Shown: positions 1 through 5,488, numbered from the stretch's first letter. The stretch: 7,053 bases of DNA from a bacterium (GCA_030616365.1 JAUWXM010000058.1:1-7053), one strand, 5' to 3'. Program-made: numbers and translations. Notes: generated by a model not told the origin, from the sequence alone.

Positions 1-827
1 GGCTTCAGGGCCAAGGCAAAGCAGACCGCCTTGGCGGCAATGGTATGCATAAATGGTCCCCCCTGAATCCCGGGAAAGACCATCTTATCGATCATCTTGG
101 CATGCTTCTCTTTACACATAATCATTCCTGATCTTGGGCCCCTCAGGGTCTTATGGGTGGTAGTAGTAACGAAGTCGCAGTAAGGAAAAGGATCGGGATG
201 GAGCTTGGCAGCTACCAGTCCGGCGATATGGGCGATGTCTGCTAAAAGATAAGCGCCTACCTCATCCGCAATTTCTCTGAATTTTTTAAAGTCAATGAGC
301 CGAGGATAGGCGCTCGCTCCGCAGATGATGAGCTTTGGTTTACACTCCCTGGCAATCTTTAGTACCTGGTTATAATCAATAGTCTCTGTCTCTTTATTTA
401 CACCATAGAATATAACATTGAAGTATTTCCCAGAGAAACTGACCGGGCTTCCGTGGGATAGGTGGCCACCATGAGAAAGCTCCATAGAGAGCATGGTATC
501 TCCGATATCTAAACAAGCAAAATAGATTGCCATATTGGCCTGGGTTCCAGAGTGGGGCTGGACATTGACGTGCTCGCAACCGAATAACTCCTTTGCCCGC
601 TCAATGGCTAAACTCTCTGCCACGTCTACGAACTGACAGCCTCCATAGTATCTCTTCCCGGGATAGCCCTCAGCATACTTATTGGTCATCACCGATTTCT
701 GGGCCTCCATAACCGCATCAGAGACAAAGTTCTCAGAAGCAATGAGCTCCAGGCACTCCCTCTCCCTTCGCTTCTCATCCTCTATCGCTTTATAGATCTC
801 AGGATCCACATCCTTCAGACTCTTCAT
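1..827 (-). CDS. glyA: Serine hydroxymethyltransferase, N-terminal two thirds (cut by window edge)
   Basis: PLP enzyme interconverting serine plus tetrahydrofolate with glycine plus 5,10-methylene-tetrahydrofolate, expected in the cytosol. About 275 codons are present; the gene continues past position 1 (the E. coli protein is about 417 residues). The translation starts MKSLKDVDPEILKAIEDEKR and carries family hallmarks: LIASENF (28-34), NKYAEGYPGKRYYGG (49-63), HSGTQAN (92-98), and the PLP-lysine motif TTTTHKTLRGPRSG (221-234), with K226 as the Schiff-base lysine. The ATG (827-825) overlaps the deoC stop in an ATGA arrangement, with an AAAGGTG ribosome site inside deoC, so it is probably translationally coupled. 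Its N-terminus is canonical and has no targeting-like extension, which suggests it is not microcompartment cargo. An rpiB-glyA neighbourhood is common in bacteria, so glyA may be an older partner of rpiB rather than a pathway enzyme here. Confidence 0.97.
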   Translation of the reverse strand, partial: MKSLKDVDPEIYKAIEDEKRRERECLELIASENFVSDAVMEAQKSVMTNKYAEGYPGKRYYGGCQFVDVAESLAIERAKELFGCEHVNVQPHSGTQANMAIYFACLDIGDTMLSMELSHGGHLSHGSPVSFSGKYFNVIFYGVNKETETIDYNQVLKIARECKPKLIICGASAYPRLIDFKKFREIADEVGAYLLADIAHIAGLVAAKLHPDPFPYCDFVTTTTHKTLRGPRSGMIMCKEKHAKMIDKMVFPGIQGGPFMHTIAAKAVCFALALK

Positions 828-1642
828 CTTGCACCTTTTACAATAACTACACTTGCTGAGGCACCAATCCTCGTTGCTCCAGCCTTGATTAAAGCCTGGA
901 CATCCTCCAAGGTGCGAATCCCTCCCGCGGCCTTTACTCCCATAATGGGACCAACTATGCGACGCATGAGGGCAACATCGGCTACCGTTGCTCCACTAGG
1001 ACCAAAACCAGTACTGGTCTTGACGAAGTCTGCTCCGGCTTCCTTGGTTATCTGACAGGCCTTTATCTTCTCTTCTTGAGTTAGTAAAGCGGTCTCTAAG
1101 ATTACCTTGACCGTCCTCCCATTGGCGGCATTAACCACTGCCTGGATATCCTTCTTTACCAAATCATAATTCTTTGACTTCAGGGCCCCGATATTCATCA
1201 CCATATCGATCTCATCCGCCCCATTGGCGATGGCATCCCGGGTCTCCATGGCCTTGGCAGTAGAGGTCGTGGCTCCTAAAGGAAAACCTACCACACAGGT
1301 CACTTTTACTGGGGTATCCTTTAATAGCCGGGAACAAAGGGCAACATAGTTGGGATTAATACAGACGGTGGCAAAGTTATACTTCTTTGCCTCTTCACAT
1401 AACTGAGTAATCTTCTCTACTGTAGCATCTGGCTTAAGATAGGTATGATCAATAGTGCGGGCGATCTCCCCTTCGTCTGTTTTTGCTCCAAGAGTAGCTC
1501 CTATTCTATCTGCCCCAGCGGAGATAATATGATTCACGCTTGCTATAGGAAGACTAATCTTACCTTCAAGACCCTCTTCTTCCCCAAGGCGTCTCATAAC
1601 ATTCCTGGTAATTCTATCTATCAGTTCGTCGAACTCAGCCAT
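824..1642 (-). CDS. deoC: Deoxyribose-phosphate aldolase with N-terminal microcompartment-targeting-like extension
   Basis: Class I aldolase that reversibly cleaves 2-deoxyribose 5-phosphate to glyceraldehyde 3-phosphate and acetaldehyde. The catalytic core starts near residue 60 (IARTIDHTYLKPDATVEKI). Catalytic positions are visible: D146 in DEIDMV, Schiff-base K179 in VKVILET, and proton-relay K208 in FVKTSTGFG; phosphate-binding segments are KAAGGIRT (237-244) and ATRIGAS (256-262). The protein has 272 residues against roughly 220 for a plain DeoC. The extra ~58 N-terminal residues include an amphipathic helix (4-20, DELIDRITRNVMRRL) followed by a linker, as in encapsulation peptides of metabolosome enzymes. 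Ribosome site AAGGAGC (1655-1649) overlaps the stop of the upstream eutN, 12 bp away. Inferred role: aldehyde-generating enzyme of the compartment, feeding the aldehyde dehydrogenase at 5490-6944. The cleavage direction and the true sugar phosphate are inferred. Confidence 0.96.
   Translation of the reverse strand: MAEFDELIDRITRNVMRRLGEEEGLEGKISLPIASVNHIISAGADRIGATLGAKTDEGEIARTIDHTYLKPDATVEKITQLCEEAKKYNFATVCINPNYVALCSRLLKDTPVKVTCVVGFPLGATTSTAKAMETRDAIANGADEIDMVMNIGALKSKNYDLVKKDIQAVVNAANGRTVKVILETALLTQEEKIKACQITKEAGADFVKTSTGFGPSGATVADVALMRRIVGPIMGVKAAGGIRTLEDVQALIKAGATRIGASASVVIVKGAR
825..838 (-). promoter_or_regulatory. ATGA stop/start overlap with ribosome site for glyA
   Basis: The glyA start codon (827-825) and the deoC stop codon TGA (826-824) share bases as ATGA. 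AAAGGTG (838-832) lies a few bases upstream within the last deoC codons. This arrangement usually means ribosomes finishing deoC reinitiate on glyA, which ties glyA output to the microcompartment operon. Confidence 0.75.
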
Positions 1643-1654
1643 TCTTTAGCTCCT

Positions 1655-1924
1655 TCATTCCAAATCAACGCGGTCTATCACTCCTACGATAAAGGTTCTT
1701 ACTGGAATCTCTGGATTATTGAATACCTGGCGGGCGGAGTTTCCCTCATCGATGACCAGGACCGTCTCCCCAAAGCCGGCATAACCCTGATCCACAGCCA
1801 TCATAGAATTCCCCTTCGGCTTACCATCTCTATCTAAGGGTTGAACGATCAGAAGCCTATTCCCTTCCAGGTGCTTATTCTTCCTGGTAGCCACCACTAC
1901 CCCGGTTACTTTAGCGATTAACAT
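1655..1924 (-). CDS. eutN: EutN/CcmL-type pentameric shell protein (first of two)
   Basis: BMC-P family protein (Pfam EutN_CcmL) that forms pentamers closing the vertices of a polyhedral shell. At 89 residues it has the usual family length. It begins MLIAKVTGVVVATRKNKHLEG and keeps the family features LLIVQPL (24-30), AVDQGYAGFGETVLV and the C-terminal IVGVIDRVDLE. A ribosome site GGAGTG (1934-1929) precedes the ATG. It sits between the SH3 lipoprotein gene (17 bp away) and deoC (12 bp away). It differs clearly from the second EutN at 2248-2526: 18 of the first 30 residues match but the C-terminal halves diverge. This argues for two distinct vertex proteins rather than a recent duplication. 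Confidence 0.95.
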   Translation of the reverse strand: MLIAKVTGVVVATRKNKHLEGNRLLIVQPLDRDGKPKGNSMMAVDQGYAGFGETVLVIDEGNSARQVFNNPEIPVRTFIVGVIDRVDLE

Positions 1925-1941
1925 TCTTCACTCCGTTTACT

Positions 1942-2229
1942 TTATTTAGATCGGGGTTTGGTTGGAGCAACCACGGATTTGTGGACCCATCCTATTCTTT
2001 TATCGGATAGTCTGACCTTATACCAGCTTCTGCTCTTTTCTAAGACCTTAAGTTTATCACCTTGTTTAAGAGTAATAACTATCTTACTCTCGATTGTAGC
2101 TGCACTTCTTATGTTGGCCTGCCCTACCTTGATCCAGACCTTACCCGGCACTTCCTTAGTGGTTACCATAGCGCAGCCAGCCAATAAGATGACGACTACT
2201 AAACTCAGTATTAAAAGTCTCCGTCCCAT
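1942..2229 (-). CDS. Small SH3-domain lipoprotein embedded among shell genes
   Basis: Predicted 95-residue secreted lipoprotein. It has a short positive start (MGRR), a hydrophobic segment (5-16) and a lipobox LAGC, with C19 as the lipidated residue. The +2 residue is Ala, which would not retain it in the inner membrane of a Gram-negative cell. The rest (about 34-88) is a bacterial SH3-like domain: QANIRSAATIESKI, LKQGDKLKVLEKSRSWYKV and the closing RIGWVHKSVV. Such domains usually bind cell-wall peptides or serve as small structural modules. I chose the ATG at 2229 because a strong AAAGGGGGTGAT ribosome site sits just before it. A longer TTG start at 2247 would read through that site and add MKGGDR before the signal peptide. 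The gene sits tightly between two EutN shell genes, yet its product should be outside the cytoplasm, so its connection to the compartment is unknown. Confidence 0.85.
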   Translation of the reverse strand: MGRRLLILSLVVVILLAGCAMVTTKEVPGKVWIKVGQANIRSAATIESKIVITLKQGDKLKVLEKSRSWYKVRLSDKRIGWVHKSVVAPTKPRSK

Positions 2230-2232
2230 TCT

Positions 2233-2244
2233 ATCACCCCCTTT
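2233..2244 (-). promoter_or_regulatory. Strong ribosome binding site that fixes the lipoprotein start
   Basis: AAAGGGGGTGAT on the minus strand, three bases before the ATG at 2229. It is among the best Shine-Dalgarno-like sequences in the window and favours this ATG over the upstream TTG at 2247, which has no comparable site. Confidence 0.7.
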
Positions 2245-2247
2245 CAA

Positions 2248-2526
2248 TCATTCTTCTTCATGGATATCTATGGAATCCACGATGCCTACAATGCCCGCAT
2301 CGACCGGAGCGACCTCAGGTAGTAAGGGCAGGGATGCTTCCCGGGATTCAACATAGAAGACATAGTCCCCGATCCCGGCTTGGACAGTATCTACTGCCAC
2401 TTCCGGCTTTCCCATAGGTTTTTTATCCTCCCAGGAGAGAGGCTGAATGATGAGTAACTTCGCTCCCTCCAAGGTCTCATACTTCTGAGAAGCAACTACA
2501 GTTCCGATTACCTTCGCTAATTTCAT
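2248..2526 (-). CDS. eutN: EutN/CcmL-type pentameric shell protein (second of two)
   Basis: BMC-P vertex protein of 92 residues starting MKLAKVIGTVVASQKYETLEG, followed by KLLIIQPL (23-30), AVDTVQAGIGDYVFYV and a C-terminal GIVGIVDSIDIHEEE. These match the EutN/CcmL fold family along its whole length. It lies 7 bp after rpiB with only a weak purine-rich ribosome site (GAAGAAG), so translation may depend on coupling to rpiB. The acidic tail HEEE is absent from the other EutN. The two pentamers could occupy different vertices or serve alternate shell states; that is inference. Confidence 0.95.
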   Translation of the reverse strand: MKLAKVIGTVVASQKYETLEGAKLLIIQPLSWEDKKPMGKPEVAVDTVQAGIGDYVFYVESREASLPLLPEVAPVDAGIVGIVDSIDIHEEE

Positions 2527-2533
2527 AGCTTCT

Positions 2534-3067
2534 TCATTTAAAATATTTCTTTTCTATGCCCATTATCTTATCGACTCTTCGGGCATGGCGGCCACCAGCA
2601 AACTTGGTTTCCAGCCACACCCTTACCATATCCTTTGCTAAAGCAACCCCAATGGTCTGACCACCGAGACATAGGATATTGGCATCGTCATGCTCACTGG
2701 CCATCTTGGCAGTAAAGGTATCATAGGCTAAGGCAGCCCTTATTCCGGGAACCTTATTACAAGCGATGCAGGAGCCCATTCCCGCGCCATCGATCATTAT
2801 TCCTTTAGAACATTCTCCCTTTACTACCTCTGAGGCAACCAGATGAGCATAGTCTGGATAGTCGCAGGACTCCGGGCTATAGGGGCCGCAGTCCTTCACC
2901 TTATATCCCAGTTCATCGAGATACTTTCTTAATTCTTCTTTTAAGGGGAAGCCACCGTGGTCGCTACCAATGGCAATTTTCTTCTCGTCCTTAGGAGGAA
3001 TCTCAGAAGTCTTTAACTTAGTGGCCACGTCCTCAGCGATCTTCTTTATGAGATCTTCAGAGACCAT
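2534..3067 (-). CDS. rpiB: RpiB/LacAB-family sugar-phosphate isomerase with targeting-like tail and altered active site
   Basis: Member of the ribose-5-phosphate isomerase B family, which interconverts aldose and ketose 5-phosphates. The core begins at about residue 30 (KIAIGSDHGGFPLKEEL) and, compared with E. coli RpiB from memory, aligns without gaps at an offset of 27. D36-H37, H126 (E. coli H99), R160 (R133) and R164 (R137) are kept. The catalytic Cys66 position is Asp93 (GIMIDGAGMGSC) and Thr68 is Ala95. The alternative acidic base used by some RpiBs (the Mycobacterium tuberculosis Glu75 position) is Ser99 here. The substrate or mechanism may therefore differ from classic RpiB. The first ~29 residues (helix EDLIKKIAEDVATKL plus a Pro-containing linker) resemble a microcompartment encapsulation peptide. 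The gene follows the 76-residue ORF by 5 bp and precedes eutN by 7 bp. Confidence 0.93.
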   Translation of the reverse strand: MVSEDLIKKIAEDVATKLKTSEIPPKDEKKIAIGSDHGGFPLKEELRKYLDELGYKVKDCGPYSPESCDYPDYAHLVASEVVKGECSKGIMIDGAGMGSCIACNKVPGIRAALAYDTFTAKMASEHDDANILCLGGQTIGVALAKDMVRVWLETKFAGGRHARRVDKIMGIEKKYFK

Positions 3068-3072
3068 TCTTC

Positions 3073-3303
3073 TTACTCTTTGATGATTTTTATTCTGAAT
3101 TCCAGGGCTCGATCTCGGGCAAAGGGGGTGATGATGGCATCTTTGGGAACCCTTAATTCCTTCTCCCCTCTTTTGGCCACTTGGAGCATCTCCTTCTCGG
3201 TAATAAGCATCTTTTTCCCTGTGGGCGGAATTACCTTCCCCTTTTCTGCCAACTCCTTCTGAACCTCTTCTGTAACGATCTGAATCAACTTTTCTTTATC
3301 CAT
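3073..3303 (-). CDS. 76-residue microcompartment-associated protein with targeting-like helix and EutT-like motif
   Basis: I do not recognise a characterised family for the whole protein. Residues 4-20 (EKLIQIVTEEVQKELAE) form an amphipathic helix like those on the neighbouring enzymes. After a short Gly/Pro linker (22-30), residues 33-72 read LITEKEMLQVAKRGEKEL, then RVPKDAIITPFARDRALEF. The order ITE, spacer, L-x-[VL]-P, then [IL]TP-x-AR resembles the N-terminal segment of EutT-type cobalamin adenosyltransferases and similar short segments in other microcompartment proteins. The catalytic body of EutT is absent, so an enzyme function is unlikely. A GAGG ribosome site precedes the ATG and rpiB follows after 5 bp. 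It could be a scaffold or adaptor recruiting cargo to the shell; that is inference. Confidence 0.85.
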   Translation of the reverse strand: MDKEKLIQIVTEEVQKELAEKGKVIPPTGKKMLITEKEMLQVAKRGEKELRVPKDAIITPFARDRALEFRIKIIKE

Positions 3304-3343
3304 CTTATCCTCGTTTCACTCGGAATTAGTTGATAAGTTAATA

Positions 3344-3407
3344 CGTATTTTCGTATTCTCTTATTCTCGTGTTTTCTTGTTAACTTGTATCCTTGTTAAC
3401 TTCTGGT
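3344..3407. repeat. Array of eight degenerate 8-bp units
   Basis: On the plus strand this stretch falls into consecutive octamers, each beginning C[GT]T: CGTATTTT, CGTATTCT, CTTATTCT, CGTGTTTT, CTTGTTAA, CTTGTATC, CTTGTTAA, CTTCTGGT. CTTGTTAACTT is repeated exactly at 3376-3386 and 3392-3402, and TGGTTAC occurs twice in tandem just beyond (3404-3417). It fills much of the gap between the shell gene pduT and the downstream gene set. No coding potential and no convincing promoter were seen in it. Confidence 0.75.
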
Positions 3408-3424
3408 TACTGGTTACTTTATAA

Positions 3425-3474
3425 TAAAGATGCCTTCGCTTCGCGAAGAACTTTGTTATTCCTCCGCATCTTTA
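3425..3474 (-). promoter_or_regulatory. Nested stem-loop in the gap between shell gene and cargo genes
   Basis: Outer arms TAAAGATGC (3425-3433 on plus) and GCATCTTTA (3466-3474) are perfect 9-bp inverted repeats. Directly abutting the inner side of one arm is a second hairpin at 3434-3448, CTTCGC-GAA-GCGAAG in transcript sense, whose core GCGAAGC is known to form an unusually stable mini-hairpin. A GGAGG lies in the remaining loop. There is no run of U after the structure, so it is not a standard intrinsic terminator. It may be an mRNA processing or stability element separating pduT from the genes below. A smaller inverted repeat (GACGA 3478-3482 / TCGTC 3498-3502) overlaps the pduT stop. 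Confidence 0.5.
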
Positions 3475-3500
3475 GTAGACGAGGCAAGCGAAGCGCGTCG

Positions 3501-4052
3501 TCATAATAATGCTTTTCTCAGTGCTTCATGGGGCTTGGGAATAACAGTTTTATTTACTAATAGTCCCTCCTTCTCTATCTCCCTACAGCCAGCATCTATG
3601 GCCGCTTTGACTGCGTCCACCTCTCCTGTCAGAGTAACGAAACCCTTGCCTGCTAATCCCTTTGCTAAGCGAACTTCTATTAGTTCAATCTTGGCCGCCT
3701 TCACGGCAGCATCCGCAGCCAGGATGATAGCCGATACAGAGAAGGTTTCTATTACACCAATTGCTTTTAACTCCTTTATTATTGTGGTTCCCATTATGGC
3801 CGGGAAGACATCGGGGTGAACATTGGGGATGACGAAGCTATCCATCACCGTCTCTTTTCCTACTTCCTTTCCCTTATCGACTGAAGAGCGGGTACTAGCC
3901 ACGTCTCCCATTACCAAGACGATATATTTGCCGGGGCAGATACTAAAGGATTCAATCAAATCCACGGCCGCTACCTTCATCATGGCATCACAGACCTCGA
4001 ATCCCCGGGCAACGCTATTTAACTCCACCATACCAATGGCATTCCTAACCAT
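3501..4052 (-). CDS. pduT: PduT-type tandem-domain shell protein with Fe-S pore cysteine
   Basis: BMC-T shell protein: two BMC domains in one chain, forming pseudohexameric trimers in the facet of the compartment. Domain 1 spans about 4-90 (AIGMVELNSVARGFEVCDAM) and domain 2 about 95-180 (AIGVIETFSVSAIILAADAA). The 183 residues match the usual PduT length. The segment FSICPGKYIV places C39 where PduT's pore cysteine (Cys38 in characterised PduT) binds a [4Fe-4S] cluster, and the C-terminal VIPKPHEAL also matches PduT. It follows the PduS homologue, its expected electron-transfer partner. The ribosome site is weak (AAGTGAG) and sits against a degenerate heptamer array. No single-domain BMC-H protein, the usual bulk of a shell, is seen in the window. 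Confidence 0.95.
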   Translation of the reverse strand: MVRNAIGMVELNSVARGFEVCDAMMKVAAVDLIESFSICPGKYIVLVMGDVASTRSSVDKGKEVGKETVMDSFVIPNVHPDVFPAIMGTTIIKELKAIGVIETFSVSAIILAADAAVKAAKIELIEVRLAKGLAGKGFVTLTGEVDAVKAAIDAGCREIEKEGLLVNKTVIPKPHEALRKALL

Positions 4053-4071
4053 TTTCGCTCACTTTCGCTCG

Positions 4072-4106
4072 CTCAAGCTTCAAGCTCCATGCTTCAGGCT
4101 GCAAGC
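4072..4106. repeat. Five degenerate 7-bp units just upstream of pduT
   Basis: In transcript sense the spacer between pduS and pduT reads as heptamers: GCTTGCA, GCCTGAA, GCATGGA, GCTTGAA, GCTTGAG. It is then followed by GAGCGA/GAGCGAAA-like repeats up to the pduT start codon. The array lies only about 20 bases from the start, where it could affect ribosome access. Confidence 0.75.
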
Positions 4107-4117
4107 TTGTGGCCTAA

Positions 4118-5488
4118 CTAGGCTTTGATAGTAATGCAGTCTCCAATGTTGGTTATCTTTCCTTCTATCGAGGCATGAATCCTTGCTCCTAAGGCTCCTC
4201 TGGGAATGTCAGCGATCAGGTCTCCCACCTCTACCTTGTCATTCAACTTCACGGTCGGAATTGATCTTGCTCCCACATGCTGGGAGAGAGGGATTCTAAC
4301 GAAGTTCGTCCGATGTCCCCTCTTCTCCAGAGGGGCATCCACATTATATTCCTCCACTCCGATCCTGGAGATGACCCTTGTTGTAGGAACCTTGCGATAC
4401 TCCATCATGGGATGGGCTTCCTCCGGAGCCTCTTTATGAGGATTCTTGACCTTTGCCCCGGTCAGTTCTCTTTTAATCTCCTGATTTACCCTCAATGGTG
4501 ATAGTCCAAAGGGGCAGGCATATAGATTACATAGACCGCATTCTGAGCAGAGGAAAGCAGCAGTAATGTCATTTAATTCCTTTCTCATCTCATACCCCAC
4601 ATGCCTCATTATCTTATGGGGTTTTAAGGAATGACCGATTAAGTACCTGGGACAGAGCTCAGTGCAGTCAGTGCACTGCATACAGAGCATAGTCTTCCTT
4701 AGGATTTTTCTCATCTCTAAGGTCTTGTTCATAATTACATTATGGTCTTTGGGAAGAACGATCAATCCTGTGGTGGTCTTCATCACTGGGGAATCCAGAT
4801 CTTCAATCAATTTCCCCATCATGGGCCCGCCATCCAAGACAGAGAAATCCTCTATCTTTGGCTCGGCTAACTTTATCACCTCCCCCACGCTCATCCCCAC
4901 CGGAACCTTCACTGACTTCGGTCCCTTCACTGCCCCGGATATGGTGAGATACCTATGGGTAACCGGTTTTCCCTCCATAGCATCTGCGATATTGATTAAA
5001 GTTCCTACATTATCTACCACTACTCCCACATTAAGAGGAATCCCTCCTTCAGGAACGATCCTCTTCAATACCTCATAGACCAGGATTTGTTCATCACCTG
5101 CAGGATAGAAGTCGGCGAGAATAAAGAGCTCAATAGGTGACGTGGGATGTGTGATGTGTGATGTTAAAGCAGTGATGGCTTCCTTATATTTTTCTTTTAG
5201 AGCGATGAATCCTTTTTTGGCACCGGTAGCCTCCATCACCAGTTCCAGGCCCTTGACCACTTTATTCGCTTGAGAAGCCATTAATTGCTGATCGATGCGT
5301 AAGAGAGGCTCGCACTCTGCACCATTGGCAATGACATACTCTACCCGGGCCTCTAACTTCACATGGGTGGGAAAGCCCGCTCCCCCTGCTCCCACCACTC
5401 CCGCATCCCTCACTCTCTCAACAATCTCTTTTCTATTCATACTTACTTTCTCAGGGGTTACAGGGGGAACAGGGGCTACCCTTGTCAT
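4118..5488 (-). CDS. pduS: PduS-type flavin/iron-sulfur oxidoreductase (RnfC-like)
   Basis: RnfC-related NADH-oxidising flavoprotein with two [4Fe-4S] clusters, known in the Pdu system as a cobalamin reductase that interacts with PduT. Visible parts: glycine-rich GAGGAGFPTHVKL (33-45), NGAECEP (55-61), an SLBB-like stretch around 175-250 (TISGAVKGPKSVKVPVGMS), first cluster CMQCTDCTELCP (C269, C272, C275, C279), second cluster CSECGLCNLYACP (C314, C317, C320, C325), and a C-terminal barrel-like tail with HVGARSIPTV and GALGARIHASIEG. At 456 residues it is near the usual ~450. The first ATG lies one base after the aldehyde dehydrogenase stop. An internal ATG at 5440 (MNRKEIVERVRDAG) fits the family N-terminus better and would drop a Pro-rich 16-residue lead. 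No B12 enzyme is in view, so a role in recycling NADH across the shell is more likely than cobalamin reduction. Confidence 0.95.
   Translation of the reverse strand: MTRVAPVPPVTPEKVSMNRKEIVERVRDAGVVGAGGAGFPTHVKLEARVEYVIANGAECEPLLRIDQQLMASQANKVVKGLELVMEATGAKKGFIALKEKYKEAITALTSHITHPTSPIELFILADFYPAGDEQILVYEVLKRIVPEGGIPLNVGVVVDNVGTLINIADAMEGKPVTHRYLTISGAVKGPKSVKVPVGMSVGEVIKLAEPKIEDFSVLDGGPMMGKLIEDLDSPVMKTTTGLIVLPKDHNVIMNKTLEMRKILRKTMLCMQCTDCTELCPRYLIGHSLKPHKIMRHVGYEMRKELNDITAAFLCSECGLCNLYACPFGLSPLRVNQEIKRELTGAKVKNPHKEAPEEAHPMMEYRKVPTTRVISRIGVEEYNVDAPLEKRGHRTNFVRIPLSQHVGARSIPTVKLNDKVEVGDLIADIPRGALGARIHASIEGKITNIGDCITIKA
5139..5164. repeat. pduS: In-frame 7-bp tandem repeat inside pduS
   Basis: On the plus strand GACGTGG, GATGTGT, GATGTGT, GATGT run in succession (5139-5164). 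They encode residues 109-117 of PduS, TSHITHPTS, at a point where the family has a variable loop. Compared with remembered enteric PduS the loop is about three residues longer. It looks like the intergenic mini-repeats but lies within coding sequence without breaking the frame. Confidence 0.65.

Noticed and set aside
2230..2247. TTG start at 2247 for the lipoprotein, directly following the eutN stop
   Set aside because: It would translate through the strong AAAGGGGGTGAT ribosome site and add residues before a normal signal peptide. The ATG at 2229 is better placed.
3073..3303. Calling the 76-residue protein a cobalamin adenosyltransferase
   Set aside because: Only a short N-terminal motif is similar; the catalytic and ATP-binding parts of EutT are missing.
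3304..3424. AT-rich stretches with TATTAT/TATAAA-like words as an internal promoter for the 76-residue gene
   Set aside because: No matching -35 element at proper spacing was found, and the words fall in the degenerate octamer array and its flank, so they may be chance.
3419..3469. A 16-codon minus-strand ORF (MRRNNKVLREAKASLL) in the gap below pduT
   Set aside because: It has no ribosome site before its ATG, is very short, and its sequence is explained by the nested inverted repeats.
3425..3474. The stem-loop as a rho-independent terminator after pduT
   Set aside because: The outer stem is AT-rich with a long loop and no clean T tract follows on the transcribed strand. The downstream genes belong to the same functional set.
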